From Streptococcus pacificus (GTDB lineage: Bacteria; Bacillota; Bacilli; Lactobacillales; Streptococcaceae), in contig NZ_JAENBO010000001.1 in the NCBI RefSeq assembly GCF_016481305.1, positions 186,001-250,000 of the forward strand: a DNA stretch of 64,000 bases, in the 5' to 3' direction. Within the stretch, counting starts at the first letter, position 1; every line of letters begins with the position of its first letter. Below are positions 27,897 to 37,089 of the stretch, one piece after another. The position numbers and the translations under genes were made by a program. The notes below the pieces were generated by a model. It was not told the DNA's origin. It worked only from the letters and a program-made list of their open reading frames with translations, and searched no databases.

Positions 27897-29291
27897 ATGA
27901 ATATAGATGTAAAAAATGCAATAGATAAACTGCTACTTGCTTGTAAATCGGCACAATCGGTCTTAACGTCAGACAAAAAAATGGCTGATCTTATTGAAAT
28001 GGTTGTTCAGGATATTATATCTTTCATTACAATTATTTCAATTTCAGAAGCTGAAGATCGAGTAAAGCATTTCAAGGAAACTTACTTAGATACCTCACTT
28101 AGAGAAATCAAGATACCTAACAAAGTAAATCAGTTTCCTAGTTCCTTTGAAATACTTTGCCTCGCTGACAAAACTCTATTAACAAAAAAAGATATTCAAT
28201 TGTCACCACTTTATATTGAAACGATTATCGAATTGGGAAAATATTATTCTTTCAGCAAATACGATAAAAAACAGATAGATGTCAAAAAATTCAAAGACTA
28301 TCTCAAAGGATTGAATGATTATCTATCTCAAACCGTTACAAATATAGAATCTACTTCAGAAAGACAAAAACAAAATACTGACAGTAATGAACAAAAAGTT
28401 TTTTTCGAAGAATCATCAGTTAATTTATCAAGTAGTTCTCATCAATCTGAAATTCCAGAGGAGAAAGAAGAAACTATCGAAGAATTATTAGAAAACCTTA
28501 ATCAACTGATTGGACTATCAGAAGTAAAACAAGAAGTTAACACACTCGTTAATCTATTGAAAATCAAAAAAATACGTGAGGAGAGAGGGTTTAAAACAGC
28601 AAACATCTCCAAACATCTGGTTTTTTTAGGAAATCCTGGAACGGGGAAAACAACTATTGCCAGACTTATTTCTAAAATTTACAAGCAATTAGGAATTTTG
28701 GACAAAGGTCAATTAGTTGAAGTTGATCGTGCTGGTTTAGTAGCTGGTTATGTTGGACAAACGGCTTTAAAAACAAAAGAAAAAATAGATGAGGCTATGG
28801 GTGGAATTCTGTTTATTGATGAAGCTTACACTTTGATAAAAGGTGGTTCTGATTTTGGTCAAGAAGCTATTGATACTATTTTAAAAGCCATGGAAGATAA
28901 CCGAGAAAACTTTGTTGTCATTGTTGCTGGTTATCCTGAACCGATGGCAGAATTTTTAGAATCCAACCCTGGTTTAAAATCGAGATTTAATAAAACGATT
29001 TCTTTTGAAGATTATAACGAAGAAGAATTGTTTGAAATTTTTGAATTGTTTTGTCGTTCAAATGATATGAGACTCGCAAACAATGCTATTGAAAGTTTTA
29101 AAGAATATCTAAAACAATTAAATGAAAATAAACCTAAAAATTTTGCCAATGGACGTACAATGAGAAATCTTTTTGAAAGAGCAGTGTCTAATCAGGCAAA
29201 CAGACTCGCTCAACTTGTTGAGATAACTGACAATGAATTAAATGAAATGACAATCGAAGATCTTGATTTAACTCATATAATTATCAACTAG
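27897..29291 (+). CDS. CbxX/CfxQ-type AAA+ ATPase, last gene of the cassette
   Basis: A 464-residue protein with a C-terminal AAA+ domain of the CbxX/CfxQ-SpoVK class. Motifs: Walker A GNPGTGKT (245-252), pore-loop-like GYVGQT (284-289), Walker B ILFIDEA (304-310), sensor 1 VIVAGYP (341-347) and arginine finger NPGLKSRF (357-364). The N-terminal about 150 residues form an unknown helical domain, joined by a polar linker (150-195). Proteins of this class remodel partners by threading through a hexameric ring; examples serve rubisco activation and type VII secretion (EccA). Here the partners are probably the two upstream genes. No ESX or Cbb genes are nearby. Confidence 0.8.
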   Translation: MNIDVKNAIDKLLLACKSAQSVLTSDKKMADLIEMVVQDIISFITIISISEAEDRVKHFKETYLDTSLREIKIPNKVNQFPSSFEILCLADKTLLTKKDIQLSPLYIETIIELGKYYSFSKYDKKQIDVKKFKDYLKGLNDYLSQTVTNIESTSERQKQNTDSNEQKVFFEESSVNLSSSSHQSEIPEEKEETIEELLENLNQLIGLSEVKQEVNTLVNLLKIKKIREERGFKTANISKHLVFLGNPGTGKTTIARLISKIYKQLGILDKGQLVEVDRAGLVAGYVGQTALKTKEKIDEAMGGILFIDEAYTLIKGGSDFGQEAIDTILKAMEDNRENFVVIVAGYPEPMAEFLESNPGLKSRFNKTISFEDYNEEELFEIFELFCRSNDMRLANNAIESFKEYLKQLNENKPKNFANGRTMRNLFERAVSNQANRLAQLVEITDNELNEMTIEDLDLTHIIIN

Positions 29292-29327
29292 ACTATTTTT
29301 CTTAAAAGAAAGATAGTCTTTTGTTTT
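29291..29327 (+). terminator. Rho-independent terminator of the AAA+ cassette
   Basis: GACTATTTTTCTT pairs with AAGAAAGATAGTC (one mismatch) and is followed by TTTTGTTTT. It starts at the AAA+ gene stop codon. Confidence 0.8.
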
Positions 29328-30279
29328 AAAAGTATTTAAAAGAATGTGATTCAGTCAGTTACATTTTAACAGTAAATGTTTGAACAATTTTTCAACAAAA
29401 TAATAATGTTTGATGGAGAATTTTAAAAAAACATATGATATAATGCGGATGTAATGTGATTGTCAATGACTGTTTGAAAAAGAAACTTTAGTACGTTCAA
29501 AAAGTGAGTGATTAGTAATAGAGAATTGATAAAACTTTATGATTTCTATTGTCTATTTAAGTCTAAAACACCTATCAATTTGAACGAATGGTCAAAAACT
29601 AGCAGTCATTTATTGTTTATTGACAATGATGAACTAGGGCAAGAAAATTGTCGCATTAATCAAACGCTTCAATAAATCTTTTATATGAACAAATGTAAAC
29701 GGTTACAAAATAGTTATTTACATACAATATTTTTTGAAACTTCGAAGCTTACCTCTTAACATCAATTAGGTCGTTTAGAGGGAAAGGGGGTGGTTAAGAT
29801 CTTTATTGCTTCGCAAATCATTATGGTAAAAAAGAACGTTGACTAAAAACTAAAAAAGTAATACACATAAACAGATTATGAAACGAGTTGTTTTGATTTT
29901 AATAAAAATGATGACCAGTTTCAAAAAAAAAACGAGCATAGAGGAGGTAACAGTAGTAAACTTTCAATAATTGATAATTTTCAGTAACATGAGCTAATTG
30001 ATAATTAAAATAGGAGCTATCAATTCTAATATATTAATGAAATTTTAGAAAAATGGTTCTTATTCTAATAATTTTTGGGTGTCATCAACCACTACTCAAA
30101 ATTTGACAAAGCGTTAAACAATTAAACAATAAGCATCCCTGTCTTTATTTGCGAGCAATGGATATCAAAGCGTCATAAGATTAACAATTTAACTTATTTT
30201 CTAGTCATTAAATAACACCTATCGTCACTTTCATTTCATTAGTTTTATAATGATTAAGGAGTTTTTTGGAGGTTAAACT
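29328..30279 (+). promoter_or_regulatory. Long leader/regulatory region of ppdK
   Basis: About 950 bp without a gene I can support. It contains an extended -10 (TG-A-TATAAT, 29436-29444), a cre-like site (29694-29707), several short AT-rich direct and inverted repeats and, close to the gene, TATAAT at 30246-30251. The near -10 would give a short leader ending in GGAGG (30268-30272). The region could also include decayed sequence from the edge of the accessory block; no recognisable protein similarity is visible in it. Confidence 0.5.
29694..29707. promoter_or_regulatory. cre (CcpA-binding) site
   Basis: TGTAAACGGTTACA is a near-palindrome matching the catabolite-responsive element consensus (TGWNANCGNTNWCA). 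It sits about 250 bp downstream of the extended -10 at 29439 and 590 bp before ppdK, so it would act as a roadblock or on an unseen promoter. Confidence 0.6.
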
Positions 30280-32907
30280 ATGAGTAAGAAATGGATATAT
30301 CTCTTTAAGGAAGGAGACACGAGTATGAAAAATCTTCTCGGAGGAAAAGGTGCCAACCTTGCCGAGATGACCAAACTCGATCTTCCAGTGCCTCAAGGGT
30401 TTACTATTACCACTGAAGCATGTACGCAATATTATAAAGATGGAAGAAAACTTAGTGATGACATGTATGCACAAATTCTAGATTACATCGTTAAGTTAGA
30501 AGAAATAACAGGGAAAAAATTTGGGGATCCTGATAATCCTTTACTGGTTTCGGTTCGATCTGGTGGAAGAGTATCAATGCCTGGTATGATGGATACTATT
30601 CTTAACCTAGGGTTAAATGATGCTGTTGTTGAAAAACTGGCAGAAAAGTTTGGAAATCCTCGCTGGGCATGGGATTCTTATAGAAGATTTATTCAGATGT
30701 ATTCTGATGTGGTAATGATGGTTGATAAAAAAATTTTTGAGACTCTTATTGATGACATAAAAACCAAAAAGGGAGTAAAAGAAGATGTTGAGTTAAGTGC
30801 TGAGGATTTAAAAGAACTTACTCAGCAATTTAAAGCGACTTACAAGTCAAAAATTGGTTCAGATTTTCCAAGTGATCCTAAAGAACAACTCGTTGACGCT
30901 ATCAAAGCTGTTTTTCGTTCATGGGACAATCCAAGGGCAGTTGTTTATCGTCGTGATAACGATATTCCTTATTCTTGGGGGACAGCCGTCAACGTGCAGA
31001 TGATGGTTTTTGGCAATATGGGTGAGACTTCGGGTACTGGAGTGGCATTTACAAGGGATCCTGCTACTGGTGAAAAGCATCTCATGGGGGAATTTCTTCT
31101 TAATGCACAAGGAGAGGATGTTGTGGCAGGGATACGTACGCCTCAACCTATTGAACAATTAAAAGAGATGATGCCTGAAGTGTATGCTGATTTCATCAGA
31201 ATTTGCCAAACGCTTGAAAATCATTACAAAAATATGCAGGATATGGAGTTTACAATAGAGGATAATCATCTCTATATGCTGCAAACAAGAAGTGGGCAAA
31301 GAACAGCATTTGCTGCTTTAAAGATAGCCTGTGATTTTGTTGATGAAGGCTTGATTTCAAAGGAACAAGCTATCACAATGATTAATCCAAGAAATTTAAA
31401 TACACTTTTACATCCAGCTTTTGATGCAAAAGTACTAGAAAAGACAAAACCGATTGCAACAGCACTTGCAGCTTCACCTGGTGCAGCTAGTGGTCAAATT
31501 GTATTTACAGCTGAAGATGCTAAAAAATGGGGGGAATTAGGAAAAGCTGTCATTCTTGTGAGGTTAGAAACGTCACCAGAAGATATAGAAGGAATGAAAG
31601 CTGCCAAAGGATTTCTCACTGTTCGTGGTGGCATGACTTCTCATGCGGCCGTAGTTGCGCGTGGTATGGGAAAATGTTGTGTTTCTGGCTGTTCTGACAT
31701 TATTATGGATGAGGACAATAAGGTATTTAGACTTGCCGGAAAAGAATTTCATGAAGGCGATGTGATTTCTCTAGATGGCACAACTGGTAAAATCTATGAG
31801 GGTCAAATTCCGACCAAAGAAGCAGAAATTGTCGATGAATTTGAAAGAATTATGGAATGGGCGGATGAATTTAGAGTTCTTAGAGTTCGTACAAATGCAG
31901 ACACCCCAAAAGATGTTCAAAAAGGAAGAGAACTAGGGGCTGAGGGTCTAGGGTTATGTCGAACAGAACATATGTTCTTTGAACAAAGTAGAATTGACGC
32001 CTTTCGTGAAATGATTTGCTCAGATACCCTTGAAGAAAGAGAAGAGGCACTTGCTAAACTTCTTCCTCTTCAACAACGAGACTTTGAGGAAATATTTGAG
32101 GCATTAGAAGGAAATCCGGCTACTATTCGATTCCTTGACCCACCGCTTCATGAATTTGTGCCTACTTCTGAAGAAGATATTAAAAAACTTGCAAAAACAA
32201 AAGGTAAGTCTGTTAATGATATCAAAGATATTATCAATTCGTTACATGAGTTTAATCCAATGATGGGCCATAGAGGCTGTCGTCTTGCTGTTACCTATCC
32301 TGAAATTGCTAAAATGCAGACTTCAGCGGTTATCAGAGCGGCAATCACCGTCAAAAAAGCGCATTCAGACTGGAAGATAAAGCCTGAAATCATGATTCCA
32401 TTGGTATCTGAGATTAAGGAACTTAAAGTGGTTAAGGATATTGTTGTTAAAACCGCAGATGATGAGATTGCAGCAGCAGGCATTGATCTGAAATATGAAG
32501 TTGGTACGATGATAGAGTTGCCAAGAGCTTGTTTAACCGCTAATGAAATTGCAAAAGAAGCAGATTTCTTCTGTTTTGGGACAAATGACTTAACACAGAT
32601 GACGTTTGGTTTTTCAAGAGACGATGCTGCTAAGTTTTTAGGGGCTTACTATGAGGATAATATTCTTGAAAGTGATCCTTTTGTAAAAGTCGATCAAAAA
32701 GGTGTGGGACAACTGATTGAAATGGCTGTTAAGTTGGGAAGAAAAAACAATTCTTCTCTTCATGTAGGTGTTTGTGGCGAACATGGTGGCGAGCCTTCTT
32801 CCATTGCGTTTTTCCATAAGCTTGGTCTTGATTATGTCTCTTGTTCACCATATAGAGTTCCTATCGCAAGACTTGCAGCAGCACAAGCAGCTATACTAAA
32901 TAAATAA
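30280..32907 (+). CDS. ppdK: Pyruvate, phosphate dikinase
   Basis: This 875-residue enzyme interconverts pyruvate + ATP + phosphate with phosphoenolpyruvate + AMP + pyrophosphate. All three domains are present: an N-terminal ATP-grasp part (LLGGKGANLAEMTKLDLPVP; VSVRSGGRVSMPGMMDTILN), the phosphohistidine domain (GGMTSHAAVVARGMGK, His455) and the C-terminal PEP/pyruvate barrel (GVCGEHGGEPSS, catalytic Cys832). Length equals that of the bacterial enzyme (about 874). ATG 30280 has GGAGG 7 nt upstream. No PpdK regulatory kinase is adjacent. With pyruvate oxidase and the 2-oxoacid dehydrogenase operon it places this segment around the pyruvate node. PPDK is not universal in streptococci. Confidence 0.97.
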   Translation: MSKKWIYLFKEGDTSMKNLLGGKGANLAEMTKLDLPVPQGFTITTEACTQYYKDGRKLSDDMYAQILDYIVKLEEITGKKFGDPDNPLLVSVRSGGRVSMPGMMDTILNLGLNDAVVEKLAEKFGNPRWAWDSYRRFIQMYSDVVMMVDKKIFETLIDDIKTKKGVKEDVELSAEDLKELTQQFKATYKSKIGSDFPSDPKEQLVDAIKAVFRSWDNPRAVVYRRDNDIPYSWGTAVNVQMMVFGNMGETSGTGVAFTRDPATGEKHLMGEFLLNAQGEDVVAGIRTPQPIEQLKEMMPEVYADFIRICQTLENHYKNMQDMEFTIEDNHLYMLQTRSGQRTAFAALKIACDFVDEGLISKEQAITMINPRNLNTLLHPAFDAKVLEKTKPIATALAASPGAASGQIVFTAEDAKKWGELGKAVILVRLETSPEDIEGMKAAKGFLTVRGGMTSHAAVVARGMGKCCVSGCSDIIMDEDNKVFRLAGKEFHEGDVISLDGTTGKIYEGQIPTKEAEIVDEFERIMEWADEFRVLRVRTNADTPKDVQKGRELGAEGLGLCRTEHMFFEQSRIDAFREMICSDTLEEREEALAKLLPLQQRDFEEIFEALEGNPATIRFLDPPLHEFVPTSEEDIKKLAKTKGKSVNDIKDIINSLHEFNPMMGHRGCRLAVTYPEIAKMQTSAVIRAAITVKKAHSDWKIKPEIMIPLVSEIKELKVVKDIVVKTADDEIAAAGIDLKYEVGTMIELPRACLTANEIAKEADFFCFGTNDLTQMTFGFSRDDAAKFLGAYYEDNILESDPFVKVDQKGVGQLIEMAVKLGRKNNSSLHVGVCGEHGGEPSSIAFFHKLGLDYVSCSPYRVPIARLAAAQAAILNK

Positions 32908-32974
32908 TATTTAAAAACTCAAATAAAGATTAAACGGTAAGAATCTTTTCTTTAGATTGCAACGCTTATCTGTG

Positions 32975-33017
32975 AAGGGTTATGTTTTGTACTTGCTACA
33001 GAATATAACCCTTTTTT
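32975..33017 (+). terminator. Terminator after ppdK
   Basis: AAGGGTTAT (32975-32983) pairs with ATAACCCTT (33005-33013) across a 21-nt loop and is followed by a T run. Confidence 0.75.
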
Positions 33018-33138
33018 GTGCACAAGAAATGTCACGTTTAGTTTTCAACAAAATCTCAGAAGTTGTTAACATTAGTTTTAATTGAGAAATAGACAACTAA
33101 TACCCTAATCTGATCAGAGTCACTTTTTTAAATCTTAT

Positions 33139-33168
33139 TTGACAAATCGGTTTCTGATATGCTATATT
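33139..33168 (+). promoter_or_regulatory. Promoter of the CoA-disulfide reductase fusion
   Basis: TTGACA (33139-33144), 18-bp spacer, TATATT (33163-33168). The predicted start near 33175 falls inside the operator at 33173-33188, a layout for repression. Confidence 0.75.
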
Positions 33169-33172
33169 TTAG

Positions 33173-33188
33173 ATACCCAGAGGGGTAT
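33173..33188. promoter_or_regulatory. CstR/CsoR-type operator
   Basis: ATACCC-AGAG-GGGTAT-like palindrome (ATACCCAGAGGGGTAT). It matches the ATACC-C/GG-GGTAT pattern bound by CsoR-family repressors, including the persulfide sensor CstR that controls sulfide-detoxification genes. It overlaps the transcription start of the gene it precedes, whose rhodanese, TusA and CoA-disulfide reductase domains fit a CstR regulon. No csoR/cstR gene is in the window. Confidence 0.65.
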
Positions 33189-33260
33189 ATAGTAATGCAA
33201 TAATAGAAATTGTAAAAGAATTTTCTATTTTATCAAAACCAAAAATGTTTGGAGGAACAA

Positions 33261-35720
33261 ATGGCTAAAATAGTAATTATTGGTGGTGTTGCTGGTGGTG
33301 CTACTGCTGCAACAAGGTTGAGACGTTTAAATGAAAAGGATGAGATTATTTTATTTGAAAAGGGAGAATATATTTCTTTTGCCAACTGTGGGCTTCCTTA
33401 TCATGTTGGTAATGTCATTAAAGACCGTGACAATCTTTTGTTGCAAACTGTCGAAGGAATGAGTAGTCAATACGGAATTGATATTAGACATTTATCAGAA
33501 GTCATTGACATCAATCCAGATGAAAAAACAGTTACTGTTTATGATGCCAAAAATAATCGTGAGTATGTCGAAACTTTTGATCATTTAATTATCTCAACAG
33601 GTGCTAAGCCAATTGTCCCACCTATTAAGGGCTTAGAGAGCGCAAACAATATTTTCACTCTCAGAAATATTCCCGATATGGATTTAATTAAAGACTATAT
33701 TGCAACTCACTCCATTCAAACAGCAACTGTTGTTGGAGGAGGCTTTATTGGTCTTGAGATGATGGAAAACCTTGTTGAATTAGGGATTCAGGTCAATTTG
33801 GTTGAAATGGCAAATCAAGTCATGCCAAACCTTGATTTTGAAATGGCTCAACAATTACACGCGCAAATTAATTTGCATAAAGTCAATCTCATTCTTTCAG
33901 ATGGTGTGACTGAAATCAAAGAGTCTGGTCAAAAACTAATCCTATCTAGTGGTCAAGAATTAGCCACAGAAATGATTATTTTAGCGATTGGTGTTGTTCC
34001 TGAAAATAGTCTTGCTAAAAAAGCTGGTTTGGAACTAGGGTTTAAAGGTGGCATCAAGGTAAGCAACCGTTTAGAAACCTCTGCCAAAGCTATTTATGCC
34101 ATTGGTGATGCTATTGAAGTTGTCAATAAGGTCACAAAAGAAGCGACTAATATTCCTCTTGCTTGGCCTGCCAATCGTCAAGGACGTTTAGTGGCTGATA
34201 TTATTAATGGTATTGATACCAGCTACCCAGGCACCCAAGGAACATCCGTTGCTAAAGTATTTGAATTAACAGCAGCAAGTACTGGAAACAATGAAAAACA
34301 ATTAAAAGCAGCAGGCATTGATTATGATGTCATTCACATTCACCCTAATTCACACGCTGGTTATTATCCTGGTGCCTCTCCGATAGCCTTAAAAATTCTT
34401 TTTACAAAAGAAGGTAAAATCTTGGGTGCACAAGCCATTGGTACTGAAGGAGTAGAAAAACGAATAGATGTTATCGCAACAGCAATGACATTTGGTGCTA
34501 AAGTAGAAGAATTGGCAAGTATTGAATTAGCCTATGCCCCACCTTATTCTTCTGCTAAAGATCCTGTCAATCTCCTTGGCTACACAGCTGATAATATAAA
34601 AAGAGAACTGGTTGAGACATTCCAGTGGCACGAAGTTGATCAACTTTTAGCTTCTGGTGCTTATTTCTTAGATATTAGAGAAGCATTTGAATTAGCAACG
34701 GGCAGTCTTGAAGGCAGTCAGCATATTCCTTTGAACCAACTAAGAAATCGACTGGACGAAATACCAAAAGATGTGACCATTCATGTCTACTGTCAAGTAG
34801 GGCAACGTGGCTATAATGCGGCTAGAATTTTAAAACAAACTGGTTTTGAGGTTAAAAACCTAGATGGTGGCTACAAGACTTATAAGCAATCAAAATATCA
34901 ATTGGTTTCTTTTAAACAAGAAGCGATTCCAGTAAAGAAAGAAGAAAAAATGCCCACTGTTTCAGAGAATTTAGATGCTATTACTCTTGATGCTTGTGGT
35001 TTACAATGTCCCGGTCCCATCTTAAAAGTTAAAGAGTCAGTGGATGATATGTCTGATGGCCAAATCCTTAATATCCAAGCGAGTGATTTTGGGTTTAGTG
35101 CTGATATTGAGAATTGGGCTAAAAACACGGGGAATACGATAGTTGATAATAGAATTGAGGGCAATAAAGTTCTCGTTAGCTTAGTCAAAGGAAAAGACAT
35201 TCCCAATGAAAAGGAACCAAATTCTCTTTTAGCTCAAGAAGGAGTCTTGCAAGAAACCAAAGATGGCATGACTATGGTTGTCTTTAGTGGTGACTTGGAT
35301 AAGGCGCTAGCATCAATGATTATTGCCTCAGGCGCCGCAGCTTATGGCAAAAAAGTGACCATCTTCTTTACTTTCTGGGGCTTATCAATGCTGAAAAAAC
35401 AAAAAGTGAAGAAATCTGGTTTAGCAAAACTATTTGACATTTTCCTTCCTTCAAAAGCAAATGATATGCCCCTTTCAAGAATGAATATGGGTGGTATGGG
35501 ACGTCAAATGATTAAACACATCATGAAAGAAAAAAATGTGGATTCTTTGCCAGATATGATTGAACAAGCCCATCAATTAGGTGTAAAATTTGTTGCTTGT
35601 ACAATGAGTATGGATCTAATGGGGATAGAAAAAGAAGAATTATTTGATTTCGTTGAGTATGGAGGCGTTGCAACCTTTATTGGTGATAGTGAAAATGCCA
35701 ATATGCAACTGTTTATCTAA
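33261..35720 (+). CDS. CoA-disulfide reductase fused to rhodanese, TusA and DsrE-like domains
   Basis: An 819-residue four-part sulfur enzyme. Residues 1 to about 445 are a flavoprotein disulfide reductase with GGVAGGATAATRLRR and the single active cysteine typical of CoA-disulfide reductase (SFANCGLPYHVG, Cys43). A rhodanese domain (about 455-545, CQVGQRG with Cys511) follows, then TusA (LDACGLQCPGPILKVKES, Cys583) and a C-terminal DsrE/DsrF-like domain (KKVTIFFTFWGLSMLKK; FVACTMSMDLMG). It probably reduces CoA persulfide/disulfide and passes sulfane sulfur along the domains; this is inference from the domain set. Start ATG 33261 lies 5 nt after GGAGG (33251-33255); a TTG frame 12 nt upstream lacks support. 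Monocistronic, ended by a strong terminator. Confidence 0.93.
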   Translation: MAKIVIIGGVAGGATAATRLRRLNEKDEIILFEKGEYISFANCGLPYHVGNVIKDRDNLLLQTVEGMSSQYGIDIRHLSEVIDINPDEKTVTVYDAKNNREYVETFDHLIISTGAKPIVPPIKGLESANNIFTLRNIPDMDLIKDYIATHSIQTATVVGGGFIGLEMMENLVELGIQVNLVEMANQVMPNLDFEMAQQLHAQINLHKVNLILSDGVTEIKESGQKLILSSGQELATEMIILAIGVVPENSLAKKAGLELGFKGGIKVSNRLETSAKAIYAIGDAIEVVNKVTKEATNIPLAWPANRQGRLVADIINGIDTSYPGTQGTSVAKVFELTAASTGNNEKQLKAAGIDYDVIHIHPNSHAGYYPGASPIALKILFTKEGKILGAQAIGTEGVEKRIDVIATAMTFGAKVEELASIELAYAPPYSSAKDPVNLLGYTADNIKRELVETFQWHEVDQLLASGAYFLDIREAFELATGSLEGSQHIPLNQLRNRLDEIPKDVTIHVYCQVGQRGYNAARILKQTGFEVKNLDGGYKTYKQSKYQLVSFKQEAIPVKKEEKMPTVSENLDAITLDACGLQCPGPILKVKESVDDMSDGQILNIQASDFGFSADIENWAKNTGNTIVDNRIEGNKVLVSLVKGKDIPNEKEPNSLLAQEGVLQETKDGMTMVVFSGDLDKALASMIIASGAAAYGKKVTIFFTFWGLSMLKKQKVKKSGLAKLFDIFLPSKANDMPLSRMNMGGMGRQMIKHIMKEKNVDSLPDMIEQAHQLGVKFVACTMSMDLMGIEKEELFDFVEYGGVATFIGDSENANMQLFI

Positions 35721-35738
35721 TACTTTCAATTATTCAAG

Positions 35739-35770
35739 ATAAAAAGAGGACTAACGAAGTCCTCTTTTTA
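35739..35770 (+). terminator. Rho-independent terminator
   Basis: AAAAAGAGGACT (35741-35752) pairs with AGTCCTCTTTTT (35758-35769) around a short loop. Confidence 0.9.
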
Positions 35771-35891
35771 TAATGGTTGTATCATTTTTGGGCTTTCAAT
35801 CACTAAAAACCAACCTTTTTAATTTTTGCTCATTATAGTGTATACTAGAAGTCAGATGTTACTTATTATAAAAAAGTAAAAGAGGTTAGCT

Positions 35892-36296
35892 ATGAAAAAG
35901 AAAAAAGTGGCGTTTTTGTGTGTCCATAATTCCTGTCGCAGTCAGATTGCGGAAGCTTTGATGAAAAAATACGGCTCACACCTTGCTGAGGTTTATTCGG
36001 CAGGGACAGCACTTAAAAGTCAAATCAATCCAGATGCGGTGAGGCTTATGAAAGTGCTCTATGGCATTGATATGGAAGAGTCTCAAACGCCTAAGTTATT
36101 AACAGATATTCCAGCAGTTGAACAAGTTATTACTATGGGTTGCAATGTCACATGTCCAAGTCTCCCTTATCAGTATGATACTGAAGATTGGGGTTTGGAC
36201 GATCCAACAGGGAAATCCGATCAAGCCTTTATTGCGATTATTTCTGAGATTGATGAAAGAGTGAGAAAGCTTATCCAACAATTAGAACAATCGTAA
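35892..36296 (+). CDS. Low-molecular-weight phosphatase-type arsenate reductase-like protein
   Basis: A 134-residue LMW-PTP fold protein. P-loop CVHNSCRS (Cys10 to Arg16, the CX5R signature), a general-acid region GLDDPTGK (about 101-108), and two further cysteines (MGCNVTCPSLP, Cys84 and Cys88) that would form the redox relay of thioredoxin-coupled arsenate reductases. The spacing of these two cysteines is shorter than in Staphylococcus ArsC (Cys82/Cys89), so a different substrate is possible. No ars transporter or ArsR is adjacent. Start ATG 35892 follows AGAGG. The neighbouring sulfur-redox gene hints at a thiol-redox role; that is only contextual. Confidence 0.8.
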   Translation: MKKKKVAFLCVHNSCRSQIAEALMKKYGSHLAEVYSAGTALKSQINPDAVRLMKVLYGIDMEESQTPKLLTDIPAVEQVITMGCNVTCPSLPYQYDTEDWGLDDPTGKSDQAFIAIISEIDERVRKLIQQLEQS

Positions 36297-36363
36297 TGAT
36301 TTTCAGGCGCTTATTTTTGTAGTATAATAGGGTCTGTTTGATTTAAAGGAGAATAGAAAACTA

Positions 36364-36774
36364 ATGCAAGACATTCATTTTAAGGAACTAAGAATTTTTG
36401 AAAATTATCATATGGAGACAGTTGAAGAAGGGCATGTGGTAATGACCACTAAGGTGACTCCCTCTTCACTCAACTACTACGGCAACACTCATGGTGGCTA
36501 TTTGTTTGCCTTGTCTGATCAGGTCAGTGGGTTGGTTGTGAGGACTACTGGCTTTGAATCGGTGACTTTACAGTCTAATATTAACTATTTAAAAGCCGGT
36601 CATTTAGATGATACCTTATCGATTGAAGGAAAGGTTGTTCATAATGGTAGGACAACAAAGGTTATTGATGTTGTGATTCGTAATGAGAAGAAAAACGTCT
36701 TAACAAAGGCTAGCTTTACCATGTTTATCACAGGTAAAAGAGAGATGTTAGAAAAAGATGAAGACAATAGCTAA
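36364..36774 (+). CDS. PaaI-type hotdog-fold acyl-CoA thioesterase
   Basis: A 136-residue hotdog-fold protein of the PaaI/YdiI group. The signature segment is YYGNTHGGYLFALSDQVSGL, in which N-x-HGG-x-(7)-D carries the catalytic region, followed by TLQSNINYLKAG. It would hydrolyse acyl-CoA; substrate unknown. ATG 36364 follows AAAGGAG. It lies a short distance after the arsC-like gene, possibly in one transcript, and is closed by a terminator. Confidence 0.85.
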   Translation: MQDIHFKELRIFENYHMETVEEGHVVMTTKVTPSSLNYYGNTHGGYLFALSDQVSGLVVRTTGFESVTLQSNINYLKAGHLDDTLSIEGKVVHNGRTTKVIDVVIRNEKKNVLTKASFTMFITGKREMLEKDEDNS

Positions 36775-36789
36775 TGAGTCGTTAGTACT

Positions 36790-36832
36790 AAAAACTCAGT
36801 AAAGGGCATATAACCTTTTACTGAGTTTTTTA
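36790..36832 (+). terminator. Rho-independent terminator
   Basis: AAAAACTCAGTAAAGG pairs with CCTTTTACTGAGTTTTT, followed by further T. The rest of the 315-bp gap up to 37089 holds a cre-like site and the promoter of the next gene. Confidence 0.9.
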
Positions 36833-37004
36833 GTTTTCTCCAGATGTTTTAATCGCTTAGCTATATGCTTTTCTTGGTTTTCAGAAAACAACGAAAAACA
36901 AGACATAATTTCATTGAAAATCAAGGAGTATTTCTGTTTTATTTATCTAACAAAGCTGTAACATTCAAGGGATTTTTCAAGTATTTTTCAAAGTTTAAAA
37001 ATTT

Positions 37005-37019
37005 TTGTAAGCGCTTCAA
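37005..37019. promoter_or_regulatory. cre-like site upstream of the C69 dipeptidase
   Basis: TTGTAAGCGCTTCAA matches the CcpA-binding core (AAGCGCTT) with one mismatch in the outer half. It lies just upstream of the -35 at 37038. Confidence 0.5.
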
Positions 37020-37037
37020 AAAAATGCCTATTTTTAA

Positions 37038-37066
37038 TTGATTTTAGTGCAGGCAATGGGTATAAT
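37038..37066 (+). promoter_or_regulatory. Promoter of the C69 dipeptidase gene
   Basis: TTGATT (37038-37043), 17-bp spacer, TATAAT (37061-37066); GGGGGG ribosome site follows at 37077-37082. Confidence 0.75.
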
Positions 37067-37089
37067 ACGAGTGAAAGGGGGGATAACCT

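Noticed and set aside
29795-29848. Possible 18-codon peptide starting GTG after AGGGGG in the ppdK leader
   Set aside because: A ribosome-like site is present, but the peptide does not resemble known small toxins and I see no promoter close to it.
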